DNA of 64,000 nucleotides. Source: Rhodovastum sp963804495 (GTDB taxonomy: Bacteria > Pseudomonadota > Alphaproteobacteria > Acetobacterales > Acetobacteraceae). The position numbers and the translations under genes were made by a program. Below, in pieces: positions 8,625 to 18,840 of this stretch; the first letter of the stretch is position 1, and each line of letters begins with the position of its first letter. The stretch covers positions 496,001 to 560,000 of the forward strand of contig CAWDQN010000003.1 in assembly GCA_963804495.1 (NCBI GenBank), read 5' to 3'. The notes below the pieces were generated by a model that had not been told where the DNA came from, searched no databases, and saw only the letters and a list, made by a program, of their open reading frames with translations.

Positions 8625-9824
8625 TCAACTTCTGCTCAGGGCTCCCATGGCCGCATGCACGCCACCGGCGCCATGCGGAACGGCGTTCACCGTCAGCGCC
8701 ATCTCCACCGCAGCCAGCGTGCCCAGAATCATCGGCTCGTTGAGGTCGCCGAGATGGCCGATGCGGAACACGCGTCCGGCCAGACTGCCCAGGCCGCCGC
8801 CCAGCGAGACATTGAAGCGCTCCAGCGCGGTGCGACGCACCGCTTCCGCGTCATGTCCCTCAGGCATCAGCACCGCGGTGACCGAATCCGACGCCCTCTG
8901 CGGGTTGGTACAGAACAGTTGCGGGCCGTCGTTGCCGGACCAGCGCTGCACGCAGCACCGTACCGCCTCGCCCAGCCGTGCGTGCCGCAGAAACACCTGC
9001 TCGAGACCCTCGTCATCCAGCAGCAGGCGCAGCGATTCCCGCAGGCCGTAGAACAGCGAGGTCGGCACCGTGCCGATGAAGCTGCGGTGCGGCCGCGACA
9101 GCATGTTCGACCAGTGCAGGTAGGATTTGGGCAGCGTCGAGCGCGCGTGCGCCGCCAGGGCACCGCCGGAGACGCCGGTAAAGGACAGGCCGGTCGGCAG
9201 CATGAGGCCCTTCTGACTGCCACCGACCGCGCAATCCACGCCCCATTCGTCGAAGCGGAAATCCATGCAGCCGAGCGAGGAGATGGTATCGACCAGCAGC
9301 AGTGCCGGATGGCAGGCGGCGTCGAGCGCCGCGCGGATGGCGGCAGGGTTCAGCACCACGCCGGTGGCGGTTTCGTTGTGGACCACGCATACCGCCTTGA
9401 TGGCCTGCGCCGTGTCGGCCTCCAGGGCCGCCCGCACCGCGGCGACATCGACGCCCTGGCGCCAATCGGCCGGCACGGTCTGGGTCCGCAGGCCGAGATC
9501 GCGGGCCATGCCACCCCAACTCTGGGAGAAAAACCCGGTTTCCGGCACGAGCAGCAGGTCGCCGGGCGAGAACAGGTTGACCAGGCTCGCCTCCCAGGCG
9601 GCATGGCCCGAGCCGGTGTAGAAAATCACGTCCTGGCTGGTTTTCAGCACCCGCTTCATGCCGGCGACGCAGGTGGCATAGACGTCCATGAAGTCGGCGG
9701 CGTGGAAGTCGATGCTGGGATGCGCCACCGCGTGCTGAATTGAGTCGGGGATGTTGGTCGGGCCCGGATTGGCGAAGAACAGCCGCCCCCGCGGCCGCCG
9801 CGGCGTCCGGTCGGACACGTTCAT
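8625..9824 (-). CDS. Class V aminotransferase (alanine/serine--glyoxylate type)
   Basis: This 399-residue PLP-dependent enzyme is of fold type I, class V. It starts with the substrate segment FFANPGPTNIPDSI, continues with TGSGHAAWEASLVN, and has the PLP Lys in GGSQKGLMLPTGLSF. It probably transfers an amino group from serine or alanine to glyoxylate in glyoxylate/serine metabolism; related enzymes act on purine catabolites, so the donor is uncertain. The start at 9824 is set by GGAGGTGG seven bases upstream; the longer open frame from 9908 has no such site. Confidence 0.9.
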   Translation of the reverse strand: MNVSDRTPRRPRGRLFFANPGPTNIPDSIQHAVAHPSIDFHAADFMDVYATCVAGMKRVLKTSQDVIFYTGSGHAAWEASLVNLFSPGDLLLVPETGFFSQSWGGMARDLGLRTQTVPADWRQGVDVAAVRAALEADTAQAIKAVCVVHNETATGVVLNPAAIRAALDAACHPALLLVDTISSLGCMDFRFDEWGVDCAVGGSQKGLMLPTGLSFTGVSGGALAAHARSTLPKSYLHWSNMLSRPHRSFIGTVPTSLFYGLRESLRLLLDDEGLEQVFLRHARLGEAVRCCVQRWSGNDGPQLFCTNPQRASDSVTAVLMPEGHDAEAVRRTALERFNVSLGGGLGSLAGRVFRIGHLGDLNEPMILGTLAAVEMALTVNAVPHGAGGVHAAMGALSRS

Positions 9825-10224
9825 TGGTTCCACCTCCCTCGATGCCGGCGCGGTCATGTCCACGCCATGGCTTGCCGCGACGCTAACAGGCCGCTCCGGA
9901 CAAGCCAACTCGGCTCAATCGCCGGCATCCGGCCATTGGCGGGTTTTCCGCCGACAGCGACTTGCAGGCGCATGCGCTCGGGGGGCGGCCGGGGGATCCG
10001 CCACCGGTGATGTGATTCGGAACTTGTGATCGCGCGACCTAGGGTCGGCCGGTTCGATGCGAAGAGCCGCGCGCGGCTTGGGCGGGCCATCGGGCAGGCC
10101 GCTCCTGGCGAGGGATCACTTGTCCTTGCGCGGGGCCGGGCGGCTTGGCGGCAAACGCAGCCGGGACCGGCCGGTCACAGCCGCGGACCTTCAGTCTGCG
10201 GCGATCAACAAAAAGGAAAAACCG
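9825..10224. other. Intergenic region, no gene recognised
   Basis: These 400 bases separate the divergent aminotransferase and phasin-like genes. A large part is open in several frames because of high GC, but I see no homology, ribosome-binding site or repeat-family copy. It presumably holds both promoters. Confidence 0.5.
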
Positions 10225-10844
10225 ATGTCGGAACCGACCCTTGCGCATGACTACTTCGAATGGACGAAGCAGCAGCTCGCCGCCATGCAGGCCACGCTGG
10301 TGTCGCTCGATGCCTCGATCCGGGACGGGTCGCTGCAAAGCGAGGCGCGCACGCGTGCCGACCAGGCCATGGCCCGGCTCCGCGCCGCGCGCGACGACTT
10401 CCAGGCCCGCGTCGAGACCGCCAAGACCGAAGCGGCGGCGACCAACAAGGCAGTGACCGACGCCACCGTCGCCGCCAGCCAGGCAGCCTGGACAAAGGTC
10501 GAATTCGGCGTACCAGGACGTTCCTCAAGGCGGCGGGAGATAACGCGAGCCTCGTGCAGGCGGCGCTCACGGCCCGGGCCGAAGCCCAGCGCCAGGCGTG
10601 GCAATCCTCCCTGCAGTCCATTCGGGCGAGCACCGTTGGCGCGATCGATTACGCGCGCGGCGAAACCGAGGCGGCATTTCAGCGCCTTGCGGCCGAAACG
10701 GACAAGGCCGGCAGCAAGCTCGGCGGTGTCTCCGCGGCCGGCGAGGAATCCTGGAAAGCCATCAAGGTCGGCGTCGAGGATACCATCTCGGCCTTCGAGC
10801 GGACCTGGAAGAAGGTCTATGAGTCGGTCAGCAATATCCGCTAG
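10225..10844 (+). pseudogene. Phasin-like protein, frameshifted
   Basis: An Ala/Lys/Glu-rich helical protein of about 206 residues begins MSEPTLAHDYFEWTKQQLAA (AAGGA upstream) and ends FERTWKKVYESVSNIR. The first half is read in one frame up to WTKVEFGV (about 10507), the second from about 10515 (FLKAAGDNASLVQAA) in another, so one base is missing or two are extra near GGCGTACCAGG. Both halves align in layout with the next gene, a paralogue. Phasin-like proteins coat polyhydroxyalkanoate granules, but no PHA gene is nearby, so the role is open. The shift may be a sequencing error. Confidence 0.65.
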
Positions 10845-10871
10845 AACGACCCCCGGAGATTTCGTAGGCTC

Positions 10872-10912
10872 AATGAGCGTCGGGAGGCTCTTCCGGCGCT
10901 CATTTCCGTTTT
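10872..10912 (+). terminator. Stem-loop terminator after the phasin-like gene
   Basis: AATGAGCG (10872-10879) pairs with CGCTCATT (10897-10904), with additional inner pairing, followed by TTCCGTTTTG. It lies 27 bases after the stop codon. Confidence 0.65.
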
Positions 10913-10980
10913 GTGTCGCCTAACAGGTTTGTGTCGCCTAACAGGTTTGTGTCGCCTAACAGGATGTTTCGCCTAACAGG
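10910..10980 (+). repeat. 18-bp tandem repeat, three perfect copies and one degenerate
   Basis: TTTGTGTCGCCTAACAGG occurs at 10910-10927, 10928-10945 and 10946-10963, followed by a 17-base variant (10964-10980). The array ends at the Shine-Dalgarno sequence of the next gene; each unit ends in AACAGG and the last runs into AGGAGG. Slippage-driven variation here would change the untranslated leader length. Confidence 0.9.
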
Positions 10981-10988
10981 AGGTGTCG

Positions 10989-11735
10989 GTGTTGCGAGTG
11001 TTCGTGCTGACCGCAGGCGTTGCCCTGCTCGTTCTTCCGCAGATCGCGTCTGCGTTGCCACCGACCGAACTCGCGCCGTCCCGCACCGCGGCGATCCTGC
11101 GCGTGCAGGCGACGACGCCTGATGCCGCGCCGGCGGCCACCGACTCGGCGCTCGCTTGGGCGAAAGCCAGGCTGGCCGAAATCGACGCCGCCATCGCCAC
11201 CCTGGACGCGCAAACCCGCTCTCTCGCCGCCGATGCGCGCGCGCAGGCGGACGAGGCGCTGCAGAAGCTCCGGGCGACGCGCGATGCCTTCAGCGCCCGG
11301 ATCAACGACATCGTCGCCGACAGCAAGCAGAAGACCACCGCACAGATCGCCGAGTTGCGCGCCGCGCTGGATGCGAAGTGGAGCGAATTCGAGCTTGGCC
11401 TGAATGGCTATCTGGATGCCGCCAAAGCCGAACTCGCCCTGCGCAGCGCGGTGATCCAGGCCCGCGAGAAGGCCGAGGAACAGTATTGGCAGCAGGCGAT
11501 CGCCACGCTGAAGGCCGAAGAGGAAAAAGTTGTTGCTGAGCAACGTCCTGTCATCGACTCGGCGATCGCCGCCCTGCAGTCCTATGCGGACGCGGCCAAG
11601 GTGCGACTGGCCAAGATTCAAAAAGCTGGCATCGATGCATGGTCGGCACTGCAGGACAGTCTGGCCGACGCGCGCAAGGCTTTCGACAAGGCCTATGCCG
11701 GCGTGCAGGCGGCGATCGACCGGGCGCGGCAGTAA
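10989..11735 (+). CDS. Exported helical (phasin-like) protein
   Basis: This protein of 248 residues has a clear signal peptide (LRVFVLTAGVALLVLPQIASA, shown in part: hydrophobic core VALLVLPQ, cleavage after ASA), then an almost wholly alpha-helical Ala/Lys/Asp/Glu-rich body, likely coiled coil (about residues 55-240). Its body follows the same order as the preceding phasin-like gene, including a WSEFELG/WTKVEFG segment in the middle and an AWSALQDSLADARKAF/SWKAIKVGVEDTISAF segment at the end, so the two are paralogues with different cellular addresses. I prefer the GTG at 10989, five bases after AGGAGG, over the GTG at 10983. The function is unknown. Confidence 0.75.
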   Translation: MLRVFVLTAGVALLVLPQIASALPPTELAPSRTAAILRVQATTPDAAPAATDSALAWAKARLAEIDAAIATLDAQTRSLAADARAQADEALQKLRATRDAFSARINDIVADSKQKTTAQIAELRAALDAKWSEFELGLNGYLDAAKAELALRSAVIQAREKAEEQYWQQAIATLKAEEEKVVAEQRPVIDSAIAALQSYADAAKVRLAKIQKAGIDAWSALQDSLADARKAFDKAYAGVQAAIDRARQ

Positions 11736-11742
11736 CGTCGCG

Positions 11743-11781
11743 CACGCCACCGGCGGCCCGCAGAGCGCCGCCGGTGGCGTG
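11743..11781 (+). terminator. Perfect 15-bp stem-loop after the exported phasin-like gene
   Basis: CACGCCACCGGCGGC (11743-11757) pairs perfectly with GCCGCCGGTGGCGTG (11767-11781) around a 9-base loop, eight bases after the stop. There is no T tract, so termination may need Rho. Confidence 0.65.
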
Positions 11782-12101
11782 TCGTCAATCATATGATGTG
11801 TTTGTGTATCTCTACTGTCAGATAATAGGGTGAGTTCGTGCTCACAATCTCGACGGTGTCGTATTGCTCTTCACCTGCATTGCGTCACATCAATAATGCT
11901 GCTTGGCCTCCTGCCTTCGCGTATGCCGCTCACACTCGTGAGGCCGAGCTATTTTCCGATTTTGTTGATGTTTCATTCCGATCGCAGAGCTAGCATTGAC
12001 CCAGGTTGGTAAGGTTTGGCTGCCTGATGTGCCCGTGATTTCGATTGCACGATATGGTATACGTCCTGTGATGATCGATCCGTGTCATGAGGACAGCCAA
12101 C

Positions 12102-12395
12102 ATGGCGCCAACGCCACTCAGCAGTGAAGCGCAACAACTGCTTCTTGCAGCCACGACGGGCCCACAGCATCTCATCGGCAGAATCACGGTGTCCAGAGAC
12201 CACCTTGCTGGCCCCGGCGTTGCAGCAGTGGGCCGATCGTTCGGGGATCCCGAGAACTCTCCAGAGAACGCTCGGTGGCTCGCCGCGATCGACGAACTTG
12301 TTAGTAACGGGCTAGCACGCGACGCGAGCGGTACCGGTAAAGTCTATGGTCTGACCGATGCTGGCTATCGTGCCGCCGAAGCGTTTGCCCGATAG
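12102..12395 (+). CDS. Small hypothetical protein, possible winged-helix fold
   Basis: This protein of 97 residues ends in a helix-turn-beta-hairpin pattern, WLAAIDELVSNGLARD followed by KVYGLTDAGYRAAE, that resembles the recognition helix and wing of small winged-helix proteins. The ATG at 12102 is preferred over 12087 because GAGGA lies eight bases before it. Base composition is lower in GC than its neighbours, and the 300 bases upstream (11782-12086) contain nothing I recognise, so it may be an acquired gene. It stands alone, convergent with guaA. Confidence 0.55.
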   Translation: MAPTPLSSEAQQLLLAATTGPQHLIGRITVSRDHLAGPGVAAVGRSFGDPENSPENARWLAAIDELVSNGLARDASGTGKVYGLTDAGYRAAEAFAR

Positions 12396-12439
12396 CCAGC
12401 TACCAGCGGTGGCTTTTAGTGCGCCGCCAGTGACGGCCC

Positions 12440-13987
12440 CTACTCCCACTCGATCGTCCCCGGCGGCTTGCTGGTAATGTCGTAGGTCACCCGGTTGATC
12501 CCCCGCACCTCGTTGACGATGCGGTTGGCCACGCGGGTGAGAAACCCGATGTCGAACGGATAGACATCCGCCGTCATCCCGTCGGTGCTGGTCACCGCCC
12601 GCAGCGCGCAGGCCATGTCATAGGTCCGCCCGTCGCCCATCACCCCCACCGTGCGCACCGGCAACAACACGGCAAACGCCTGCCAGATCGCGTCGTACAG
12701 CCCGGCGGCGCGGATTTCCTCCAGGAAAACCGCATCCGCCCGGCGCAACAGATCGAGCTTTTCCCGCGTGATCGCACCGGGGATGCGAATGGCAAGCCCC
12801 GGCCCGGGGAACGGGTGGCGGCCGACGATAGAGTCGGGAATGCCAAGCTCACGGCCGAGCTTGCGAACCTCGTCCTTGAACAACTCGCGCAGCGGCTCGA
12901 CCAGGCGCATGCGCATGTGCTCGGGCAGGCCGCCCACGTTGTGGTGGCTCTTGATGGTCACGCTCGGGCCGCCGGTGAAGCTGACGCTCTCGATCACGTC
13001 GGGATACAGCGTGCCCTGGGCGAGCCAATCGGCGCCGCCCACCTTGTGCGCTTCGGCGTCGAACACCTCGATGAACAGCCGGCCGATGGTCTTGCGCTTG
13101 ATCTCCGGATCGGTGACCCCTTCCAGGGCCGCGAGAAACACGGCGGACACGTCGCGGTGCACCAGCCGGATGTTGAAGCGGTCGCGAAATGTGTGCACCA
13201 CCTCCTCGGCCTCGCCGGCGCGTAGCAATCCATGGTCGACGAAAATGCAGGTCAGCTGGTCGCCGATCGCTTCGTGGATCAGCACCGCGGCGACCGACGA
13301 ATCGACGCCGCCGGACAGGCCGCAGATCACACGCCCGTCGCCGACCTGCGCGCGGATGCGGGCGATCTGCGCCTCGCGGAAGCCTGCCATGGTCCAGCCG
13401 CCGGTGCAGCCGGCGATTTCGTGGGTGAAGTTGCGCAGCAACTGCGCGCCGTGCGGCGTGTGCACCACCTCGGGATGGAACTGCACGCCATAGAAATGGC
13501 GGCGGTCGTCGGCAATGGCGGCGAAGGGCGCGCCGTCGCTGGTCGCCACCACCCGGAAACCCGGCGGCAGGCGGGTGACACGGTCGCCATGGCTCATCCA
13601 CACCTGCTCGCGCGCGCCCGGCGCCCAGACGCCGCGGAACAGCGCGCAGGGCGCCCTCACGTCGAGATAGGCACGGCCGAACTCGCGATGCTCCGATCCC
13701 TGGACCTCGCCGCCGAGCTGGGCGCACATGATCTGCTCACCATAGCAGATGCCAAGCACCGGCAGCCCGGCCTCGAACACCTCCTGCGGCGCGCGCGGCG
13801 AATCGCCTTCGGTGACGCTGGCCGGGCCGCCGGAAAGGATAAAGGCACGCGGGTTGAAGGCGCGGATGCGGGCGGGGTCGGCGCTGTACGGCCAGATCTC
13901 GCAATAGACGCCGCTTTCGCGCAGCCGGCGCGCGATCAGCTGGGTAACCTGGCTGCCGAAATCGAGAATAAGCACGCGGTCGGTCAT
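12440..13987 (-). CDS. guaA: GMP synthase (glutamine-hydrolysing)
   Basis: This 515-residue enzyme converts XMP, ATP and glutamine to GMP, the last step of guanine nucleotide synthesis. An N-terminal class I glutamine amidotransferase domain has the nucleophile in LGICYGEQIM and the His in GVQFHPEVVHT. The ATP pyrophosphatase domain has the P-loop SGGVDSSVAA. The C-terminal dimerisation domain ends in TYDITSKPPGTIEWE, the invariant family end. The ATG at 13987 fits the conserved start MTDRVLILDFGSQ. guaB lies in the same orientation 2.1 kb upstream, with two genes and a long inverted repeat between. Confidence 0.97.
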   Translation of the reverse strand: MTDRVLILDFGSQVTQLIARRLRESGVYCEIWPYSADPARIRAFNPRAFILSGGPASVTEGDSPRAPQEVFEAGLPVLGICYGEQIMCAQLGGEVQGSEHREFGRAYLDVRAPCALFRGVWAPGAREQVWMSHGDRVTRLPPGFRVVATSDGAPFAAIADDRRHFYGVQFHPEVVHTPHGAQLLRNFTHEIAGCTGGWTMAGFREAQIARIRAQVGDGRVICGLSGGVDSSVAAVLIHEAIGDQLTCIFVDHGLLRAGEAEEVVHTFRDRFNIRLVHRDVSAVFLAALEGVTDPEIKRKTIGRLFIEVFDAEAHKVGGADWLAQGTLYPDVIESVSFTGGPSVTIKSHHNVGGLPEHMRMRLVEPLRELFKDEVRKLGRELGIPDSIVGRHPFPGPGLAIRIPGAITREKLDLLRRADAVFLEEIRAAGLYDAIWQAFAVLLPVRTVGVMGDGRTYDMACALRAVTSTDGMTADVYPFDIGFLTRVANRIVNEVRGINRVTYDITSKPPGTIEWE

Positions 13988-14037
13988 GGGAGGCACCTGT
14001 CGGTGACGGTGCGCGGCTTTGCAGCACGGACGGGGGT

Positions 14038-14252
14038 GGAAGGCAAGGAAGGCCAGGGCTCTGCCCTGGACCCGCCAGGGGCCGGGAGGCCCCTGGACCC
14101 CGCTACTTTATACAGTTGTTATACGAGGGGGTGAGGCGGTGAAACGGCTCGCCGCCTCACCCCCTCGTATAACAACTGCATAAAAGGAATGGGTTCCAAG
14201 GGCCTCTCGGCCCTTGGCGGGGTCCAGGGGCAGAGCCCCTGGCCTTCCTTCC
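14038..14252. repeat. 215-bp inverted repeat with about 100-bp arms (two repeat-family copies plus a 33-bp stem)
   Basis: The two sides are reverse complements over about 100 bases. The inner stem pairs 14107-14139 with 14152-14184 with a single mismatch around a 12-base loop. The outer part of each arm is a copy of the recurring GC-rich repeat (about 14050-14100 and 14187-14250). It separates guaA from the GNAT gene and touches the GNAT stop codon on one side. It could terminate transcription in both directions, which would uncouple guaA from the guaB operon. No protein is encoded. Confidence 0.9.
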
Positions 14253-14824
14253 TAACTCGCCGACGAAGCCGCCTGTTCCAGCTTCTCCGTGCTAGGCCAA
14301 ACGTAAGCCATCTGCACCACCGGCGTGCCGCCCACCCGCACCGTCGCCTCCGCCGCCACGCGCCCGCCCAGGCGCTCGTAGAACCAGCGGCTCGGGTTCT
14401 CCCGCAGCACCCACACGAAGGCCGATTTGCAGCCCGATGCCGCCAGATGCGCCGCCGCCACCCGCATCAGCCGCCGCCCGAGGCCGCGTTCGCGCCAGTC
14501 ATCCAGCACATATAGCGTCTCGATTTCCCCCTCGCCCAGCCCGGCCGGACTGGCGGCGAACTGGCGCGCGGGGCCACCGGTCACGAACCCCACCACCCGC
14601 GGCGGCCCGCCCGCGGGCCCTACGTCCAGCCCGGAGGCGGTGGCGACATGCACGCCCAGCCCGTTGCGAATCGCCGAATCGTAATGCGCCGCCTGCCGGC
14701 GCACCGACAGGCGGGAGAGGAATTCGTTGGGCAGAATCCCCGGATAGGTGCTGCGCCAGGCAGCCACGTGCACCGCCCCGATGGCGGCAGCGTCGGCCGA
14801 ACGGGCGCGCCGGATGGCAATCAC
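14252..14824 (-). CDS. GNAT-family N-acetyltransferase
   Basis: This 190-residue protein has the GNAT fold. It contains motif A, DDWRERGLGRRLMRVAA, which binds the acetyl-CoA pyrophosphate, followed by NPSRWFYERLGG (motif B). The GTG start at 14824 overlaps the stop of the rRNA methyltransferase gene as GTGA, indicating coupled translation. The substrate is unknown; the N-terminal IRRARSADAAAIGAVHVAAW is typical of amine or small-molecule acetyltransferases. A TAG stop lies one base from the inverted repeat. Confidence 0.88.
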   Translation of the reverse strand: MIAIRRARSADAAAIGAVHVAAWRSTYPGILPNEFLSRLSVRRQAAHYDSAIRNGLGVHVATASGLDVGPAGGPPRVVGFVTGGPARQFAASPAGLGEGEIETLYVLDDWRERGLGRRLMRVAAAHLAASGCKSAFVWVLRENPSRWFYERLGGRVAAEATVRVGGTPVVQMAYVWPSTEKLEQAASSAS

Positions 14825-16116
14825 GCGACGCGCTCCAGCACCGCGGCGAAGAACCCGTCGGTATCATGCGTGCGCGGTGTCAGCGACAGGTACGGACCGG
14901 CGCCCGGCGGCGGCCCGGGCAGCTCCCAGGCCCGCTCCAGCGGCACCGGCGCGAAATCGGCATGCGCGGCAAGGAAGGCGTCCACCTGCTCCTCGTTCTC
15001 CTCCAGCAACAGCGAGCAGGTAGCGTAGACCAACCGCCCGCCGCTGCGAACCAGGCGTGCGGCCTGGGCCAGAATCCCTGCCTGTTTCGGCACCAGTTCG
15101 GCGAGGTCCTGCGGGCGCAGGCGCAGGCGCGCGTCGGGGTTGCGCCGCCAGGTGCCGATGCCCGTGCAGGGTGCGTCCACCAGCACGCGGTCGAAGCTGC
15201 CGGCGCGGCGCTTGGCCCATTTGTCGCCGGGCTCGACCAGATGCCGCTCGACATTGTGAACCCCGGCCCGGCGCAGCCGGCGCACCGCCCCATCCAGCCG
15301 CGGCGCGGAGATGTCGCAGGCGGCGATGTGGCCGCGGTTTTCCATCGTCATGGCCAGCGCCAGCGTTTTCCCCCCCGCCCCGGCGCACCAGTCCGCCACC
15401 CGCATCTCCGGCTTCGCGCCGACCAGGGCCGCCACCAGCTGGCTGCCCTCGTCCTGGATTTCCACCAGCCCCGTTTGAAACGCCGCCCCGGTTGAAACCG
15501 GGCGCCGCCCGGCCACCCGCAGCCCCCAGGGCGAGATCGGCGTCGGCACCGAGTCGATCCCCTCCCCCGCCAGCGCCGCCTGCACCTGTTCGCGGGTGGC
15601 CTTCAGCAGATTGACGCGCAAATCGAGCGGCGCCTCGGCGTCCATGGCCGCCAGTTCGGCCGCCAATGTGGCCCCGAACCGCGCTTGCAGATGCGGCAGC
15701 ACCCAGTCCGGCACCTCCAGCCGCACCGCGTCCGGCATGTCGGGATGGTCGAGCGTGTGCCGTTCCAGCGCTTGCAGCGAGGTAGCCTCGGAGCCGGTCA
15801 GCTTCTCCGGAGCGAACCTGCCGCCGGAATAGGATTGCCCGACGCCATCCAGCGTCCAGCCCTCCAGCAGCAGCGACGCCGCCACCAGCAGCCGTGGAAT
15901 CGCCGGCGCGGCGGCGCGTTCCAGCCACCAGGCCAGCCGCCGGCGCGAACGCAGCACGCGCCAGGTACGGTCGGACACGGCGCGGCGGTCGCCCGAGCCG
16001 ATGAAGCGGCGGTTGCGGAAAAAATCATTGGCCACGGCATCCGCCGGCTTGCGCGGCGCCGCCTCGACGGCGGCCAGCAGCTCGACGGCGGCGGCCAGGC
16101 GGGCGGCAGGCGTCAC
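14821..16116 (-). CDS. RsmB/NOP-family rRNA (cytosine-5)-methyltransferase
   Basis: This SAM-dependent m5C RNA methyltransferase is of about 431 residues. The N-terminus is a NusB-like helical domain (about residues 1-130). The catalytic domain has the SAM motif ADWCAGAGGKTLA, the first conserved Cys in VDAPCTGIGTWRRNP and the catalytic Cys in YATCSLLLEENE. The open frame extends to 16455 inside guaB; the GTG at 16116, 20 bases after the guaB stop, is the first start in frame downstream of guaB and gives a normal family length. The likely target is 16S rRNA C967 (RsmB), but another NOP family member is possible. Confidence 0.88.
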   Translation of the reverse strand: MTPAARLAAAVELLAAVEAAPRKPADAVANDFFRNRRFIGSGDRRAVSDRTWRVLRSRRRLAWWLERAAAPAIPRLLVAASLLLEGWTLDGVGQSYSGGRFAPEKLTGSEATSLQALERHTLDHPDMPDAVRLEVPDWVLPHLQARFGATLAAELAAMDAEAPLDLRVNLLKATREQVQAALAGEGIDSVPTPISPWGLRVAGRRPVSTGAAFQTGLVEIQDEGSQLVAALVGAKPEMRVADWCAGAGGKTLALAMTMENRGHIAACDISAPRLDGAVRRLRRAGVHNVERHLVEPGDKWAKRRAGSFDRVLVDAPCTGIGTWRRNPDARLRLRPQDLAELVPKQAGILAQAARLVRSGGRLVYATCSLLLEENEEQVDAFLAAHADFAPVPLERAWELPGPPPGAGPYLSLTPRTHDTDGFFAAVLERVA

Positions 16117-16135
16117 CGCGGTTGCACACCCGGCA

Positions 16136-17665
<1,530 letters not shown>

Positions 17666-17788
17666 GGCCGAACCTTTCGCAGCTTGCCTCCGGCGATGTC
17701 GGCGCCGGGAAACGCGACCTTGGCGGCTCCAAATAGGCCGCCATACCGGGGGGCGCAAGCACGGCGGCGTGACAGCCGGGTTTAACCA

Positions 17789-17848
17789 AGGGCCACGCAA
17801 GCAGGGGCCACGCAAGCAAGGGCCACGCAAGCAAGGGCCACGCAAGCA
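17789..17848. repeat. 15-bp tandem repeat upstream of guaB
   Basis: Four consecutive copies of AGGGCCACGCAAGCA (the second with one change) lie 124-183 bases upstream of the guaB start codon. The unit length is a multiple of three, so it reads as a spurious repeated peptide in the open frame. Confidence 0.9.
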
Positions 17849-17851
17849 AGG

Positions 17852-17965
17852 CGCGGGCCCCGTCCTGGACCCGCCGTCGCCCGCAACCCGCCCTCGGCGC
17901 GACGGGCCGTGGCCCCTGGACCCGGCTTTGCCGAACCCGCGGACACTTTGAAACCGTTGTTATAC
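17852..17965. repeat. Degenerate GC-rich intergenic repeat with GTTGTTATAC tail
   Basis: A remnant of the recurring family (GGACCCGCCGTCGC..., CGGCGCGACGG..., CCCCTGGACCC) ends in ACCGTTGTTATACCCG. The decamer GTTGTTATAC also occurs in both arms of the 14107-14184 stem, so the two loci share more than the GC-rich core. The remaining 17966-18270 stretch between it and the mobile element holds no gene I can recognise. Confidence 0.55.
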
Positions 17966-18408
17966 CCGTTCCAGGAGGCCGCGAGCCCGACCTTACCCGC
18001 CAGAGGGGTCCTAAGTCTGGTGCAGCGTGGTCGCAGGCAACCGTGCCCCGGCCCATCGCAGCCCGGCTGGCCGGCGCCAGCACGCCTGACATGCTCTGGC
18101 ATGTCACCGTCGCCGGGTATGCGCCCGGCTGATCAAAAACTCTTGCCGGCTGGCGCGAGTATGCAATGGCTTCCCGTGCTGCACTGACGAAATCATTGGT
18201 TCGTCGTCGCTCCATGTTCTGTCGTGGATCAATCGAAATACCAGACGAGCTTGCGATAGCGCCACGGCCGCGGCCCACGGGTAGTGGGTCAGTTTCAAAA
18301 ATAAGATTGGTTGCGTAGGAACGCTTTCTTATAGCGGCCGATCCCTATCAGATGGAAGCGCCACGCGGTATGATGTATTGCCCGTGAGGGCGTGTGAGGG
18401 ATGCCTGA

Positions 18409-18840
18409 ATGAGCCGCGCTTCGTTTACCATAGCTTACGACGGGTCGGCGCTTCGCAACGGCACGATGAATGTCCGCGACCTTGCCCCAGCGCTGATGGC
18501 GCTTGGGCAGCTTTTCGATGCCGCAAACACAAATTTGAATGGTAGAACCGCGCAGGTAAATATTGAAATCCGCGCCCACAATGCAGGCTCATTTGAGATC
18601 GTATTTGATGTCGTGCAAAGTTTTCATAGCCAACTAATAGGCCTGCTGACATCAGGAGAGGTGTCGGCTGCTGCTAATTTTTTACAATTGATTTTCTGGA
18701 GTCCCGGCAGTTGCCGTTGGCGGATATGGCGGCCTTGTGTGGCTTATAAAGAAACTGCGCGGTAGATCAATATCTCGTGTTGAAACTTCTTCTGCTGGTC
18801 AGGTTAAAATTTATATTGAAGATGAGATATACGTAGTACC
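18409..18840 (+). pseudogene. Unknown passenger gene, 5' part (interrupted by IS21-type element)
   Basis: The start is ATG 18409. The first about 95 residues (MSRASFTIAYDGSALRNG...) are read in one frame; from about 18698 the sense continues one base later as GVPAVAVGGYGGLVWLIKKL, a likely membrane-spanning or glycine-rich helix followed by KKLRGRS, so a single base is extra near TTTTCTGG. The frame then runs into the IS end. Joining base 18840 to 23440 restores one continuous frame to the stop at 23917, giving an original protein of about 300 residues. GC content is visibly lower than the chromosome. I do not recognise the family. Confidence 0.75.

Noticed and set aside
10910..10980. Possible CRISPR array (18-bp repeats)
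   Set aside because: The repeats are contiguous without spacers and no cas genes are present. The same holds for the 15-bp repeats at 17789-17848.
17666..17845. 60-residue N-terminal extension of IMP dehydrogenase
   Set aside because: It translates the 15-bp tandem repeats; the family starts at the ATG at 17665.
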